NCBI RefSeq assembly: GCF_028583425.1
Contig: NC_072805.1
Location: forward strand, 17,990,001 to 18,054,000
Reading direction: 5' to 3'
Source: Eublepharis macularius
Taxonomy: Eukaryota; Chordata; Lepidosauria; Squamata; Eublepharidae
Length of the DNA stretch: 64,000 nt
The notes under the pieces: generated by a model
Database searches by the model: none
What the model saw: only the letters and a program-made list of their open reading frames with translations
Told to the model about the DNA's origin: nothing
Shown here: positions 41,196 through 51,570 of the stretch, piece after piece
Position numbering within the stretch: position 1 is the first letter of the stretch
Layout: the number at the start of each line of letters is the position of its first letter
Program-made: the position numbers and the translations under genes

Positions 41196-42415
41196 ACCTG
41201 CACCCACTTCCCAGAAGGCTGCTTGCACATTTCCCCCCCAAGGCTGCACCCCAAATTTCCAGCTAGAAATTCCATCTTTATCTGTCTCTCTCTCTCTTCT
41301 TTATCACATTTCTCTTAATTCAAATTGACAACTGGCTCCAACCTATTTCCATACCCTTTCCTGCTAGTTAGAATATGTCACTTCCTCAAGTTCAGATGGA
41401 TCTCGCACATCCAAAGCTGGAGACAGAGTTGCACGTGAAGCTTATTGAATCAAACGATTGGTCTATCAGAAGTCAATAGAGGCCCCTTCTGCACTCCAGA
41501 CTTACTCCTCATTTTTCAAGAAGTCAGGCCGAAACCAATGTAATTGCCTTGGCCATGTTACCTCCGCACCTTTTCCCTGTAATGGTGGTGTGGTATTACT
41601 TTATTTATTCTGCTCTGTACTCAAATAAATCAGAATTGAAGCGCACTGGCACTGTTCTATCACCAGTGGCATAATCGGTGGCATCAGTTATCTCCACAAT
41701 GAGACTGGTGGCGTCACTTTAAATTTTTTTCCCCCTTTTGCACATGCTAAACTGATGCATCTCTGGAATGCTGAAGGGGTTGCTATTCCAGAATTTCTTC
41801 CTCTCGGCCCCCTCTTTGTTTATCTGATTGGCTGATTTGGGCTCTGTTCTTCCCCCTGTACAAAATCCCAGCCCTACAAACAGGGGGAAATGAAAGCAAT
41901 GAAAGCTATGGGGAATCTTGCATCTCCTGCACACTTGCAAATCATCGGTGCATTGATTCAACACGGGATTTAGAAAAGAAAAAGAGGAGAGGGAAGAGGG
42001 GAGAGAGGAGGGAGAGGGATGGAAAGGAGGGAAGAGGGAGTGGCCGGGTAGACGAGAGTGGCCAATCGCAAAGAAGTTGGGCTGGCAGGGGGCGGGAGAG
42101 GGGCAGAAGAGGGCTAAACACTAAAAACCAGCATAAAGATTATGCAAGGAGGAAAGTGCCAACGAGAAAACAGCTTGTTTAAAAAGTCGGGGTGGGGGGG
42201 AGTGCTCCCAGAAAACGCAGGGGGAAGCCTCAAAAGTAATGGCACAAAATTGGGTGCAGATGGTTGCAAATAAACTGACGCAGTTTGAGAAACGAACCAG
42301 CGAAATTAACTGGTGCTGAAAGGGTCCGAATGGCAGCAACTCTTCAGGACTCAGGCTGCGGTCCTTCACATCACAGAGATCAGCTGTTTTTAAAAAGGCA
42401 TTAGGAAGAAAAATT
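41196..42415. other. Intergenic stretch with polypurine tract
   Basis: No gene recognised. A polypurine run of A and G (GAAAAGAAAAAGAGGAGAGG and onward) covers roughly 41975-42040 on the + strand and could form unusual DNA structure. Confidence 0.5.
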
Positions 42416-42469
42416 TGTGAGCATTTGTATGGCTCTTTATTTTTTATTTTTACTCAATTTTACTCAATT

Positions 42470-42700
42470 TTTATTTTTTACTCAATGGGGACCCAAAGTG
42501 GCTTGCGTCATTCTCCTGTCCTCCATTTTTTCTCTCTCACAACAATCCTGTGAGGTAGGTTACGTCAGAGAATGTGACCTGCGTAAGGTCATCCAGAGAA
42601 CTTCCATGGCAGAATGGGGAAATGCATCTAACCTGAGTGGCCCAGATCCTAGTCCACCACCCTAACCACTACACCACACCAGCTCTGTTTGCAATGACAA
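42470..42700 (-). mobile_element. tRNA-derived SINE, type 2, reverse
   Basis: ACCCAAAGTGGCTTGCGTCA, CACAACAATCCTGTGAGGTA and CCACTACACCACACCAGCTC are the reverse of the type 2 SINE (compare GGTATAGTGGTTAGAGC and GGATTATGTGAGGATAAAAT at 56530-56760). It is complete from head to near tail. Confidence 0.8.
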
Positions 42701-42795
42701 GGATGTCCTCCCTCTCCCATAATAAGAGCAGGTGTAGCATAATAGTTAAGTGGTTGGGCTGCAAGTCTGTTCTCTGCTGGTTCGAATCTCATTAC

Positions 42796-43315
42796 CTCAT
42801 TGCTGGTGGGATTGTGTCTACATTAAACAGTTTTGGAGTGATGTGTGTAAATACGTACAAGAGATAACCACCTATCAGATACCTCTTCAGCCTGAAGTGA
42901 TCTTGCTAAATGATTGGTGTGCAGTTCCCATCCCGAAAGAAAGAAAGGCTCTAATAGCGCTACTGTTGGCAGCAGCTAAATCTGTTATTGCGACAGCTTG
43001 GAAAAGCGAGAAGGGCCCAACCATCTCCAACTGGTTATTGAAAGTCTGGGATTTATTTATTTTAGCCAAATTAACTGATTACACTAAGCAATGAGAAAAT
43101 CCAGACTACAAATCCCACTTTATGGAATTTTGGTTCCCAGTTCTAGACTTTCTGTCACAAGATGATTCTACTAAACAACTTGTTAAATCTAGAGACTGTT
43201 TTGATGTTCTACTTAGCTTGTAACTACTTGATTTCTAATGTTTAACTTTATATACTATTGTCTGTTCTTGTACATTCTTACAGTTTAAAATAAAAAATAT
43301 ATTTAATTAAAAAAA
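42796..43315 (+). mobile_element. L1 LINE 3' fragment in SINE
   Basis: Severely 5'-truncated L1: C-terminal ORF2 codons, a short 3' UTR and an A run (AATTAAAAAAAAA). The 11-bp flanks AATCTCATTAC and AATCTCACTAC differ by one base and represent the target duplication. Confidence 0.85.
42800..43094 (+). pseudogene. L1 ORF2 C-terminus, truncated
   Basis: The reading HCWWDCVYIKQFWSDVCKYV, PLQPEVILLNDWCAVPIPKE and KSVIATAWKSEKGPTISNWL is the C-terminal Cys/His region and tail of L1 ORF2 (compare MWWTCEVARQYWGE in the 37-kb copy). Only about 98 codons remain. The wording differs considerably from the 33-kb L1, so this is another L1 subfamily. Confidence 0.8.
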
Positions 43316-43544
43316 AATCTCACTACCGCCATGCACTCACTTGGTGGCCTTGGGTAAGCCATTCCCCTCAGCCCCACCTCCCCAGCTGCATTGGGGGGAT
43401 AGCAACACTGACTGGGGCATGAATTTGTCCAGAAGAGCAGTATACAAATGAACTGTTGTTGTTAAGCCCTATATAGCTTAATATGTTTTAAATCACTTTA
43501 TTGTTGTTGTTATTGATGTTGTATTATTGCTATTATTGGACTTG

Positions 43545-43734
43545 GGAAGGAAGGCAGCATGGTATAGCCTGATCACGTCAGATCTCGGAAGCTAAGCAGG
43601 TTCAGTACTTTGGTGGGCAACCACCAAGGAAGACTCTGCAGAGGAAGGCTTATGGCAAACCACTTCTGCTTCTCACTTGCCACGAAAGCCCCTTGCTGGG
43701 GCCGCTATAAGTCGGTTGGAACTTGACAGTTCGA
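43545..43734 (+). mobile_element. 5S-rRNA-derived SINE, complete
   Basis: GCATGGTATAGCCTGATCAC, GTCAGATCTCGGAAGCTAAG and CAGGTTCAGTACTTTGGTGG align with 5S rRNA (A box, intermediate element, C box region). The tail GGGGCCGCTATAAGTCGGTT with GGAACTTGACAG is Bov-B-like. The most complete 5S-SINE in the window. Confidence 0.9.
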
Positions 43735-44375
43735 GGAATCAGGGGCACCCTGTGAAATTGATGGGCAACAGAGTCAGGAGAAACAAAAGGCAATACTTTT
43801 TTACTCAACGAGTAGTTAAATTGTGGAATTCACTGCAAGAGGATGAAGTAAAGGCCACAAGGATAAATGGCTTTAAAAGGGGGTTCAACAGATTCGTGGA
43901 TGGTAGATAACAACAACAACAACATTTGATTTATATACTGCCCTTCAGGATGACTTAACACCCACTCAGAGCGGTTTACAACGTATGTTATTATTATCCC
44001 CACAACAAAACCCCCTGTGAGGTGGGTGGGGCTGAGAGAGCTCTGAGAGAGCTGTGACTAGCCCAAGGTCACCCAGCTGGCTTCAAGTGGAGGAGTGGGG
44101 AATCAAACCTGGCTTTCCAGGTTAGCATCCCGCGCTCTTAACCACTACACCAAACTGGCTCTCCAGATCCATCAATGGCTACTAGCCATAATGAGTAAAG
44201 GGAGCTTCCATATTCAGAGGCAGTCAACCTCTGAAGCCCTGGGCTAAGAGGCAGGGCTTGGATTCAGTCTCCTGCTTGCTGCTCCTCCAGGGCAACGAGT
44301 TGGATACTGCGTGAAACAGGATGCTGGTATTAGCCAGACGGCTGGTGTGATCTGCCAGGACTCTTCTTGTGTTTC
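43735..44375 (+). mobile_element. CR1 LINE 3' end, split by SINE
   Basis: 43735-43910 encodes VKLMGNRVRRNKRQYFFTQR, VVKLWNSLQEDEVKATRING and FKRGFNRFVDGR, the CR1 C-terminus (compare YYFTQRVINTWNSLPQEVV at 9.8-11 kb). 44167-44375 holds CR1 3' UTR blocks CAATGGCTACTAGCCATAAT, GAAACAGGATGCTGGTATTA and GTGTGATCTGCCAGGACTCT. A reverse SINE lies between. Confidence 0.8.
43912..44166 (-). mobile_element. tRNA-derived SINE, type 1, reverse, in CR1
   Basis: AACAACAACAACAACATTTG tail, TGCCCTTCAGGATGACTTAA, CCCTGTGAGGTGGGTGGGGC, and head CACTACACCAAACTGGCTCT. Complete. It interrupts the CR1 shortly after its stop codon (TAG in GATGGTAGAT). Confidence 0.9.
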
Positions 44376-44937
44376 ATTAATAAATTCACAGAACGTGTGG
44401 TACGACTGTCCTTGTTAGACTAGAGTCAGACAAAAGATTTTTGAAAGAGTAGAAGGGGGCATGGTAAGGACATAATTGGTAATGATGTCTGTCCCACATA
44501 TCATCCTACATCTAAATTGGCTTTGGAGGTGTTCGTAGTGGTTTGAAAACCTGCAAATCATGTTTGCCCAGAGAAGCTAGTGGGACCGAAGGCACCTGCA
44601 TGTATGTGTATAAGATGGGCAATGCTGCCTCTATCGTCCTTAATTCTGTCTCTCACTGATGATTCACACATGTGAATCAAACGACATCCTCACTTCAGAA
44701 AACAACAACAGAGTTTTGCACAGAAAGCACCTAATTTCTCAAGTCCTGAAAGTCTGAGCTCTGCAAAAAAATAGGATGTGAAACTCCTGAGAATGCTGAA
44801 ATCACAAAGTTCATTTTTGTGGTTGTGTGTTATCTGTCAGCCCTGGGACTGGCTTTGCCACTGCAGAAACAGAGCTGTCCGTGCAGAACTGAGAGCTAGA
44901 ACCTGGTGCCAAAGAAAGGCAATTTGCTCCGACAAGA
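44376..44937 (+). other. Upstream region of the GPCR gene
   Basis: No TATA box or CpG island was evident. The frame of the coding region is closed by TGA at 44890-44892, 48 bp before the ATG. GPCR genes of this family often have a separate 5' non-coding exon. TTATCTGTCAG at about 44829-44839 is a possible splice acceptor, but this cannot be confirmed here. Confidence 0.4.
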
Positions 44938-45948
44938 ATGAGTCCACCTGAAGAAAGCAAGGATAATTTGACAATGTTCGTTGCGAGGTTTGTGGTGTGC
45001 ACCATACTGAGTCTGTCATTTGCTGTCGGGGTCCCTGGGAATGCCTTTGTGATCTGGACAATTTGTCGACGAATGAAGCAGCGTTCCCTGTCTGTCACGC
45101 TGATCCTGAATCTAGCCATTGCTGACGTCCTCGTTCTTGTGACCTTGCCAATCTGGATTTATTCTTTTGCCAACGCCTGGATCTTTGAAATCATCACTTG
45201 CAAGGCCCTTGTCTTTGTCGTTTACTGCAACATGTACGCAAGCATATTCCTGATCACAGCCCTGAGCTTGGAAAGGTTTATGGCGGTCTTTCGCCCCTTC
45301 ACTGTTCAACGGAGAACCAACAAGATGTTCGTCCACCTAGTGACGCTTTTCATCTGGATTTTCTCCATTGCTTTTGGAGCACCCATCCTTTCATTTCAGG
45401 AAACAGAGGAGACAGACATTGGCCTACAGTGTACCTCTCGCAACTATCATTCCAACTCTCAGAGGGTGGCCTGTCTCTTGCTGGAGTCCCTTGTGGGCTT
45501 TCTGGTTCCGTTTGCCATTATATCCATCTGCTACGTGTGCATTGCCAAACGAATCAGCCACATGACGGGCTCGTCGAAGCAACGATCGACCAGGCTGGTC
45601 GCTTCTGTGGTGGTGTCCTTTGCTCTCTGCTGGCTCCCCTATCATGTCTTTAATCTCATGAGCATCGCTTCTGCCGCGATGGAAGATTCAGACAAAAAGG
45701 CGTCAGAACTGCTGGAAGATACTGCAAACCGGGGGACCTACATTGCAGGGGCGATCACATTTCTTAGCAGCTGCGTAAACCCCCTTCTCTACGCCTTTGC
45801 GGCCAGGAACTTCCAAAGCAGTGTGAGATTTACCAAGCTGTCCAAACTGTTTGAACAAATGAATCCAGTAACGAAGCCGGAAGGGACAAAAGAACTCTGC
45901 GTCATCAATGGAAAAGAGGAGACTTTGACAAGCACAGAATTGATCTAA
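44938..45948 (+). CDS. Leukotriene B4 receptor-like GPCR, intact single exon
   Basis: 336 codons encoding a class A seven-helix receptor. Visible features: sequon N10-L-T, TM1 GVPGN (31-35), TM2 NLAIAD with D63, C88 and C165 for the extracellular disulphide, SLERF at 110-114 in place of DRY, TM4 W140, TM5 P191, TM6 FALCWLPYH (229-236), and TM7 NPLLYAF at 281-287. TM3 MYASIFLITALSLER and the C-terminal NFQSSVRF...KLFEQMNP, with WLPYHVFNL, resemble BLT1/BLT2 (LTB4R, LTB4R2). These receptors bind leukotriene B4 or 12-HHT and signal through Gi/Gq in leukocytes and epithelia. ATG 44938 is the first after an in-frame stop at 44890 and has A at -3. It is probably a reptile LTB4R-like paralogue. The exact orthology, LTB4R versus LTB4R2 versus a separate lineage, is not resolved. 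The receptor family is fairly sure, the ligand is not. Confidence 0.93.
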   Translation: MSPPEESKDNLTMFVARFVVCTILSLSFAVGVPGNAFVIWTICRRMKQRSLSVTLILNLAIADVLVLVTLPIWIYSFANAWIFEIITCKALVFVVYCNMYASIFLITALSLERFMAVFRPFTVQRRTNKMFVHLVTLFIWIFSIAFGAPILSFQETEETDIGLQCTSRNYHSNSQRVACLLLESLVGFLVPFAIISICYVCIAKRISHMTGSSKQRSTRLVASVVVSFALCWLPYHVFNLMSIASAAMEDSDKKASELLEDTANRGTYIAGAITFLSSCVNPLLYAFAARNFQSSVRFTKLSKLFEQMNPVTKPEGTKELCVINGKEETLTSTELI

Positions 45949-45957
45949 GCAAGGTAT

Positions 45958-46485
45958 GTACCCTGGAGGGCGCTTAGATCTGCAGGAAAACATCTACTGG
46001 TGGTCCCTGACACTAGGAAGGCTTGACGGGCCTCGACCAGGGCCAGGGCATTTTCAGTCCTGGCCCCAACTTGGTGGAACTCTCTGTCGGAGGATACTCG
46101 GGCCTGACAAGACCTCGTGTCCTTCCGGCGGGCCTGTAAGACAGAGATGTTCCACCAGGCATTTGGTTTGAGGCCAGTACTCAGATCCACCGATTGGCCT
46201 CCCGCCTGTCTCCTATTGGGGGGGGGGCTATATTGAGTCATCTGCCCCATGTAGGAACGGTGGCTAATCTCGCACCAACTCACGTCTCCACCCCTCCTCT
46301 TGTGATTAGCAAAGAGGGGTGAAGTGAACCTGGGACATAGTGCAGAGTCAGAACATAGTGCAGAGTTTGTTTTTATGCTGTTAAATCTGGCTTTTATCAT
46401 TATTTAATGTACCGTTTTATCAATGTGTTTTTATCTGTGTGTTGTAATCCACCCTGAGCCCGTCCATGGGGAGGGCAGACTATAA

Positions 46486-46487
<2 letters not shown>
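45958..46487 (+). mobile_element. L2-type LINE 3' part, adjoining the GPCR gene
   Basis: Starts about 10 bp after the GPCR stop with codons for RALRSAGKHLLVVP, then a Cys-poor SVLAPTW..AL-like segment and FRRACKTELFHQAF-like wording (TTCCGGCGGGCCTGTAAGAC). This is the C-terminus style of L2 LINE proteins. The tail is TAATCCACCCTGAGCCCGTC, GGGGAGGGCAGACTATAAAA. A reverse copy lies at 47510-48056. It probably supplies much of the gene's 3' UTR or lies just past it. Confidence 0.75.
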
Positions 46488-46546
<59 letters not shown>

Positions 46547-46561
46547 ACGATGACAACAACA

Positions 46562-46608
<47 letters not shown>

Positions 46609-46609
46609 A
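46488..46609 (+). repeat. Two adjacent microsatellites, (TCAA)n and (GAT)n
   Basis: ATCA repeats fill 46488-46544, about 14 units, directly after the L2 tail. After GACGATGACAACAACA a GAT array of about 16 units covers 46562-46609. The first is likely expanded from the L2 terminus. Confidence 0.95.
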
Positions 46610-47509
46610 TGCCTATAGGACCTTGGTGATAATGGGCTCTTCTGCTCGATCCCATATCAGATCCCTAGAGAGAGTCATTTCATTCCAAGGAGCATAGGTT
46701 TCTCTTAATTCCTCTTCACCCAATTTCTCCCTGCAATGCAACAATCCATTTCTTTTTCCTCTTTTCTAAAGATTTGTAGACAGCTTCTAATCAATTCTAT
46801 TTTGATCAAAGAGAAATTTGAAAAGAGGAGGGCCAGGCATGGAGTTTCTGCAACATTTCGGAATTTCGCTCTGCAGATGCTCAGAGGCAGGCAGTGTCCT
46901 CCCAAACCTTCCTGTCCTCCTTCCCAGCCTCCTATTAGAACACCCCTCTGTGACATAAAACAAATTCAAGGGCCGAAGTTACAAAAGGGGGTGTTGACTT
47001 CAAAGAGAAATGATCGAGAAACTATTCCCTCTTTTAAAAAGCGGAGAAAGAAGATAAGAGGAATCAACGGCTATATCTTTAAAAAATAGATTTTAGAAAA
47101 AGAAATTCCCCTTCTCATAACTCTAACCCCAGCCAAGAACTCATAATACTTAAAGTGGCGGAGAAATTCGTCTCCCCTGCCCTGCCTTCATGAAATCCTC
47201 CAGCACATTCAAAATTATCCATAGTCAAATGCCCTGTTCACTCTGCCTCTTCCTTCTGTCGGAAGATATGGGCCTCTTTGCCCAGCCTATGTGTTGGTGG
47301 ATAAAGTTGCAGAGTTTAATATTAGTGCAGTGGAAATAAGTAGACAGACTCCTGTGTTGTTTAGCCCTAGAAAAATACTTTTACTACATATCAGGGGAAA
47401 GGGTACATTGGTTAGAAAATAAATGAATAGCTATCAATCTACGTCTTGATGGTTAACTAGAACAAGATAGACTGAACTGCAGACTGAAGACTGGACAAAG
47501 AGCAATAAA
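46610..47509. other. Intergenic stretch between two L2 copies
   Basis: No coding region or repeat recognised. AT content is moderate. The open frame at 46736-47089 (+) has no recognisable domain. Confidence 0.4.
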
Positions 47510-48056
47510 ATTTAATTTAATTTAATTTAATTTATTATATTTATATTCCGCCCTCCCCGCTTTCGCAGGCTCAGGGCGGATAACAAAATACAAATATCAC
47601 ATACCATTAAAAACATTTAAAAGCACTATGTCCTATCATATATGATGTCATCTATTTACATATAAATAATTAAAAAGCAGCACATAACATAGATTTAGTG
47701 TTTCGCACAGCAGTTCTACCAGAGCAAATACATACAGTAATAATGAGTGTGGAAACAGCATCTGCGTTCACATAGGGGTGATGGTTTAACACCCCCCCCT
47801 CCATGGGGGGGGCACCGCCCGGCGTCAGCCATATGCCTGGCGGAATAGCTCTGTCTTACAGGCCCGGCGAAATGCAAGCAAGTCTTCCCGGGCCCTAGTC
47901 TCGCAAGACAGAGCATTCCACCAGGCCGGGGCCAGGACTGAGAAGGCCCTGGCCCTGGTCGACGCCAGGCGGGCCTCCCTAGGGCCAGGGACACTTAAAA
48001 GATGCTTTCCACCAGATCGGAGAGTCCTCCGGGGCTCATACGGTGAGAGACGCCCC
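47510..48056 (-). mobile_element. L2-type LINE 3' part, reverse
   Basis: The 3' end at 47510 carries TTTAATTTAATTTAATTTAT and TATATTCCGCCCTCCCCGC. Coding on the - strand runs from GAGCCCCGGAGGACTCTCCG through AGGGCCAGGGCCTTCTCAGT, GGTGGAATGCTCTGTCTTGC and TTCGCCGGGCCTGTAAGACA, matching 45958-46170. Frames are broken. Confidence 0.8.
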
Positions 48057-48850
48057 CCCCCAAATAAACTGATTCATCCAATAGATCAACCTAGATCCCT
48101 TCATTAAGACCAAAGACTCCCCTTTTCTATGGCAGGAACGTTTACTGGAGGCCCAAGTGGTCCTATGCTAACTAGCTATCTGACTAAACAAACAGAACAA
48201 CAATTTAACTCGTTCATGACCAAACATAGGACACTTGCAAAAATCCCAACACCATGCCCCTTAGGAAAAGTCAACATCCCCTCCCTAAAACATCAACAAC
48301 GCTTATTTTACTGTGCCTGTATCGTTCACAGTCCCACAGATAAATGACTGGAAAGGAATGCCCACTTGAAATAAACAGAAGCTCCAAACAGCCATGCCAG
48401 TCCGCAGAACAACCCCAAAGCAATGGAAATGCCCTTTTAGTAAAAGCAACCAAAGTGACATGATATAGCGGGTGAGGTTTTGAATGTTGATTAGGAATGG
48501 GAGGTGTCTTTGGAAGAAATTTTGGAAAGGCCTTCTTGGGCAGCTTTCTCAAACTATCCCTTTGTGCTTCATCAGCGAAGAGGCTTCCTTCCTATCACCC
48601 CATGACCACTGATCAAGATAGTAGAGTGTGCTGAATGTGTGTGATTTGGAGCTCATCCGTCATAAATGACACCTGATCTATTTTGACATTTAAGGTTCCT
48701 GGGTATGAACTGAAGGAAACTGTTGCAGTCAGTATATTGACAGCTCCTTGCTTCAGAAGCTGGTGCAGGGCAGACTCCTGCAGCATGTGAGATGTGCGGG
48801 CAGAAGGATCTTGGGGATATATAAGTGTGCATACAGCATGCCTGTTTTCA
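48057..48850. other. Intergenic stretch, no gene recognised
   Basis: Nothing with clear family resemblance was seen. Confidence 0.4.
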
Positions 48851-49357
48851 GAGCCAGTTTGGAGTAGTGGTTAAGAGCAGCAGGACTCTAATCTGGAGAG
48901 CCAGGTTTGATTCCCCACTCCTCCCCCTGAAGCTGGCTGGGGGACCTTGGATCAGTCTCAGTTCTTCCAGAGCTCTCTCAGAGCCAAGCTAGAAGTGACA
49001 AATGACACTTGAATGGCAAGTTAACAGACTCATGTGTATTCCTCCCTGTTCACTTGTGCTCCACTTGCGCTCCAGTTGATCATTTAATATATTCCTCCCC
49101 GTTCACTTGCGCTCCACTTGCACTCCACTTGATCACATAGAGCGCATGTGGAGCGCAAGTGAACAGGGAGGAATACACGTGAGTCTGTTCACTTGCCATT
49201 CAAGTGTCATTCATCACTTGTAGCTTGGCCCTCAGCCCCACCCACCTCACAGAGTAATTGTCATGAGCATAATAACAACACACTTCGTAAACCGCTCTGA
49301 GTGGATATTAAATTGTCCTGAAGGGCGGTATATAAACTGGATGTTGTTGTTGTTGTT
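48851..49357 (+). mobile_element. tRNA-derived SINE, type 1, split by foldback element
   Basis: AGAGCCAGTTTGGAGTAGTG head, GGTTTGATTCCCCACTCC B-box region and GAGCTCTCTCAG (ends 48981). The body resumes at 49231 with CTCAGCCCCACCCACCTCAC, and continues to AAATTGTCCTGAAGGGCGG and a GTT tail. The intact copies give CTCTCAGCCCCACCC as the empty site. Confidence 0.9.
48982..49230. mobile_element. Foldback DNA element (CTNAG family), copy D
   Basis: Ends AGCCAAGCTAGAAGTGACAA and CATCACTTGTAGCTTGGCC. Both flanks are CTCAG (48977-48981 and 49231-49235). The arms pair almost along their whole length: AATGGCAAGTTAACAGACTC against GAGTCTGTTCACTTGCCATT. Central tandem motifs CACTTGCGCTCCACTTG occur on the left arm, with GGAGCGCAAGTG on the right. 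Confidence 0.85.
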
Positions 49358-49754
49358 ATTGGGCATGGTTTGCTGGTAACATAAGTTGCACGGGTAGCAG
49401 GGGGGACCAGAGATAGCTCAAGCTTGATTTGCTGTCCTAGAAAAATGTACTGTTCCCATCTTCTTGTATGTGAGAAGGATGCCATCTCAAACAGCAAAGG
49501 GGGGAAAGCAGGGGTTTGCAATGGGAAGGGGGAATCTGTGGAAATTTCCACCACCACCTCTTCTGCAAACGGAAATGCCCTTCTATCTGAATGGTAGCTG
49601 GAGACTTGCTAGATTTTTATAGAAGTGGATGAACACTTTGCTTTAAGCGCCTGAATGGAAAGTAAGGCTGCCAAATGTTTGGAAGCAGAAAAGAGCAAGA
49701 GTTCAGTAGAACCGATAAGACTAACAGAATTACTTACCTTTACCTTTTTATGAG

Positions 49755-49840
49755 CTTTTGCACAGAGTGGTAAGCCGCAGTACTGTAGCCCAAGCTCTGC
49801 TCACAACCTGAGTTCGATCCTCAGGGAAACTGATGACAAG
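49755..49840 (+). mobile_element. tRNA-derived SINE head
   Basis: GCACAGAGTGGTAAGCCGCA and ACCTGAGTTCGATCCTCAGG carry A-box-like and B-box (GTTCGATCC) sequences. Only the tRNA-like head with a short extension is recognisable. It lacks a proper cloverleaf, so it is not a tRNA gene. Confidence 0.6.
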
Positions 49841-50439
49841 TGCAAGCAGAGAACTTTAAGCTTTTGTTTTTGCCTTTTTGGGAAGCCAAATTTAGAACAT
49901 AAACCAGCAAAAGTTAGGTAGTGCTTAATAAACATTCTGAATTTCTTTTGGTGTCGATGGTATGCATAACTCTCACATAATTAAAAGATAGGGGCTGGTT
50001 TCTACTCTTCCTCTTTCCTTAAACTGATCATCCTTCGGTTTTATGATAACAATGTTGTTGGGGAAATTGTTAAATTTCTTAGTATACCAATTTGAGCCAC
50101 ACCCCCTCTTTCTTAGTTTGAATAATTAACCAAGGCTTCAAAACTGATGATCTCAGAAGTAAAGTTTATTTTCCAATAAACCTGACGCACATAATAGACA
50201 GCCAAGTGCATCCCAAAGTCTGGTAGCTTCCACTTTTATACTTTTCAAAAGGGGATATAGGTAAACAATTTTATTTATAGAACAAGAAATTATCACATGA
50301 ATACATAAACGGTCAAGTGAATATATAAACAGTCACGTGAAAGTTACATGATGTTCAAACATGATGGATTGACAGGTTAAGTTCATATCTGCTTTGGGTC
50401 AAATACCATAATCTCCTAAGACTCCAGTAATATCTAGAC
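49841..50439. other. Intergenic stretch, no gene recognised
   Basis: AT-rich with no motif-bearing frame. Confidence 0.35.
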
Positions 50440-51570
50440 TAGACATGGGCATGAACAGAAAAAAAACCCCGAATATGGTGTTCGTTGTTCATTGTTCGTT
50501 GCCATCCACGAACAGCGAACACTGACAAACATGATCTTGTCACGAACATGTTTGTTGTTCGTTGTTCGTGGGGGCCAGCAGGCTCTCATCCAGCCATCAA
50601 GATCCCTACTGCACCACTCCCAGAAACCCTACCTGAGCAGACAGCAGGAAATGTACCAATAATAAATAATAGCTTGGCCCCAGAGCCTGGCAGCAGCCCT
50701 GGAACTTGAAGAGGTAGATCCCTACCACACCACTCCCAGAAACCCTACCTGAGCAGGCAGCAGGAAAGGTATGTTGAAATGTTATAGAAAAGATAAACAT
50801 GGTGCCTACTCAAGAGCAACATGTAGATTTGTGTGACACCATCTCTTTTTTAAAAATGAAATTTACCACTGTAAGATGGTATCAGGACTAGAGATGGGCA
50901 CAAACGGGAAAAAAATGAACATGATGTTCGTTGTTCGTTGCCATCCATGAACAGGGACTCACGAACAACCATGAACATGGCCCTGTTCACGAACATGTTC
51001 GTGGTTGGCTGTTCATAGGGGCCAGCAGGCTCTCCTCCAGCCATCATTCAAGTTTGGTCAAGATCCCTACTGCCCCACTCCCAGAAACCTGACCTGAGCA
51101 GGCAGCAGGAAAGGTACCAAAAATAAATAATAGCTTGGCCCCAGAGCCTGGCAGCTGCCCTGGAACCTGAAGGGGTAGATCTCTATCCCACCACACACAA
51201 AGAAAATTCAAGCTCCAATGCACTCACCCTGTCTCTCTAACAGCAGTTGTCTCTCCCTCTTGTAACAAATTTGGAGCTCCAGTCCACACTTGGAAGGAAG
51301 ACCTGCATATCAAGCTAACTTGAGCTTAGAATGGGGTTTCCAGGGCAACAGCAGGAGTTCAGACAGAGTTCAGACAATCCCTGCCTGAGTTGTCATGGGA
51401 ATTGATTGCAGGTGCCAGACTGTCTGGCTTGACGAACAGCAACGAATGAGGCTTGCAATGACCACCTGTTAGTTTAGAATGAGGGCCTCACGAACAGTTT
51501 TTTTGCGAACAGCCGAACAGGCTGTTCGTGGGCTTTTTTGCATTCGTAATGCTGTTCGTGCCCATCTCTA
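50440..51570 (-). mobile_element. hAT type A element(s), partly duplicated, reverse
   Basis: Left terminus TAGACATGGGCATGAACAG at 50440 and a second left terminus TAGAGATGGGCACAAAC at 50889. One right terminus GTTCGTGCCCATCTCTA ends at 51570. Both left parts run through GTTCGTTGTTCGTT, GGGGCCAGCAGG and the 115-bp unit (CTGAGCAGGCAGCAGGAAAG). The second continues to the right end without CR1. Flanks ATCTAGAC and ACTAGACA share CTAGAC but are not identical. It could be one element with an internal duplication or a truncated copy next to a full one. Confidence 0.8.

Larger units (their letters stand above)
42722..43465 (+). mobile_element. tRNA-derived SINE split by L1
   Basis: The head GAGCAGGTGTAGCATAATAG with GGTTCGAATCTCATTAC (B box) stops at 42795. 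The body resumes at 43316 with AATCTCACTACCGCC, TGGTGGCCTTGGGTAAGCC and a GTTGTTGTT tail. The L1 insertion duplicated AATCTCATTAC. Confidence 0.8.

Noticed and set aside
41975-42040. Polypurine tract as a promoter
   Set aside because: No CpG island, TATA box or adjacent coding exon. It is better described as simple sequence.
43545-43734. 5S rRNA gene
   Set aside because: Only parts of 5S are kept, with a Bov-B-like tail, and several dispersed copies exist. It is a SINE.
45198-45653. Alternative frames across the receptor gene
   Set aside because: They are shadows of the intact seven-helix frame.
49755-49840. tRNA gene
   Set aside because: A- and B-box-like motifs only, no cloverleaf with acceptor pairing. 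The same holds for the heads of the type 1 and type 2 SINEs.
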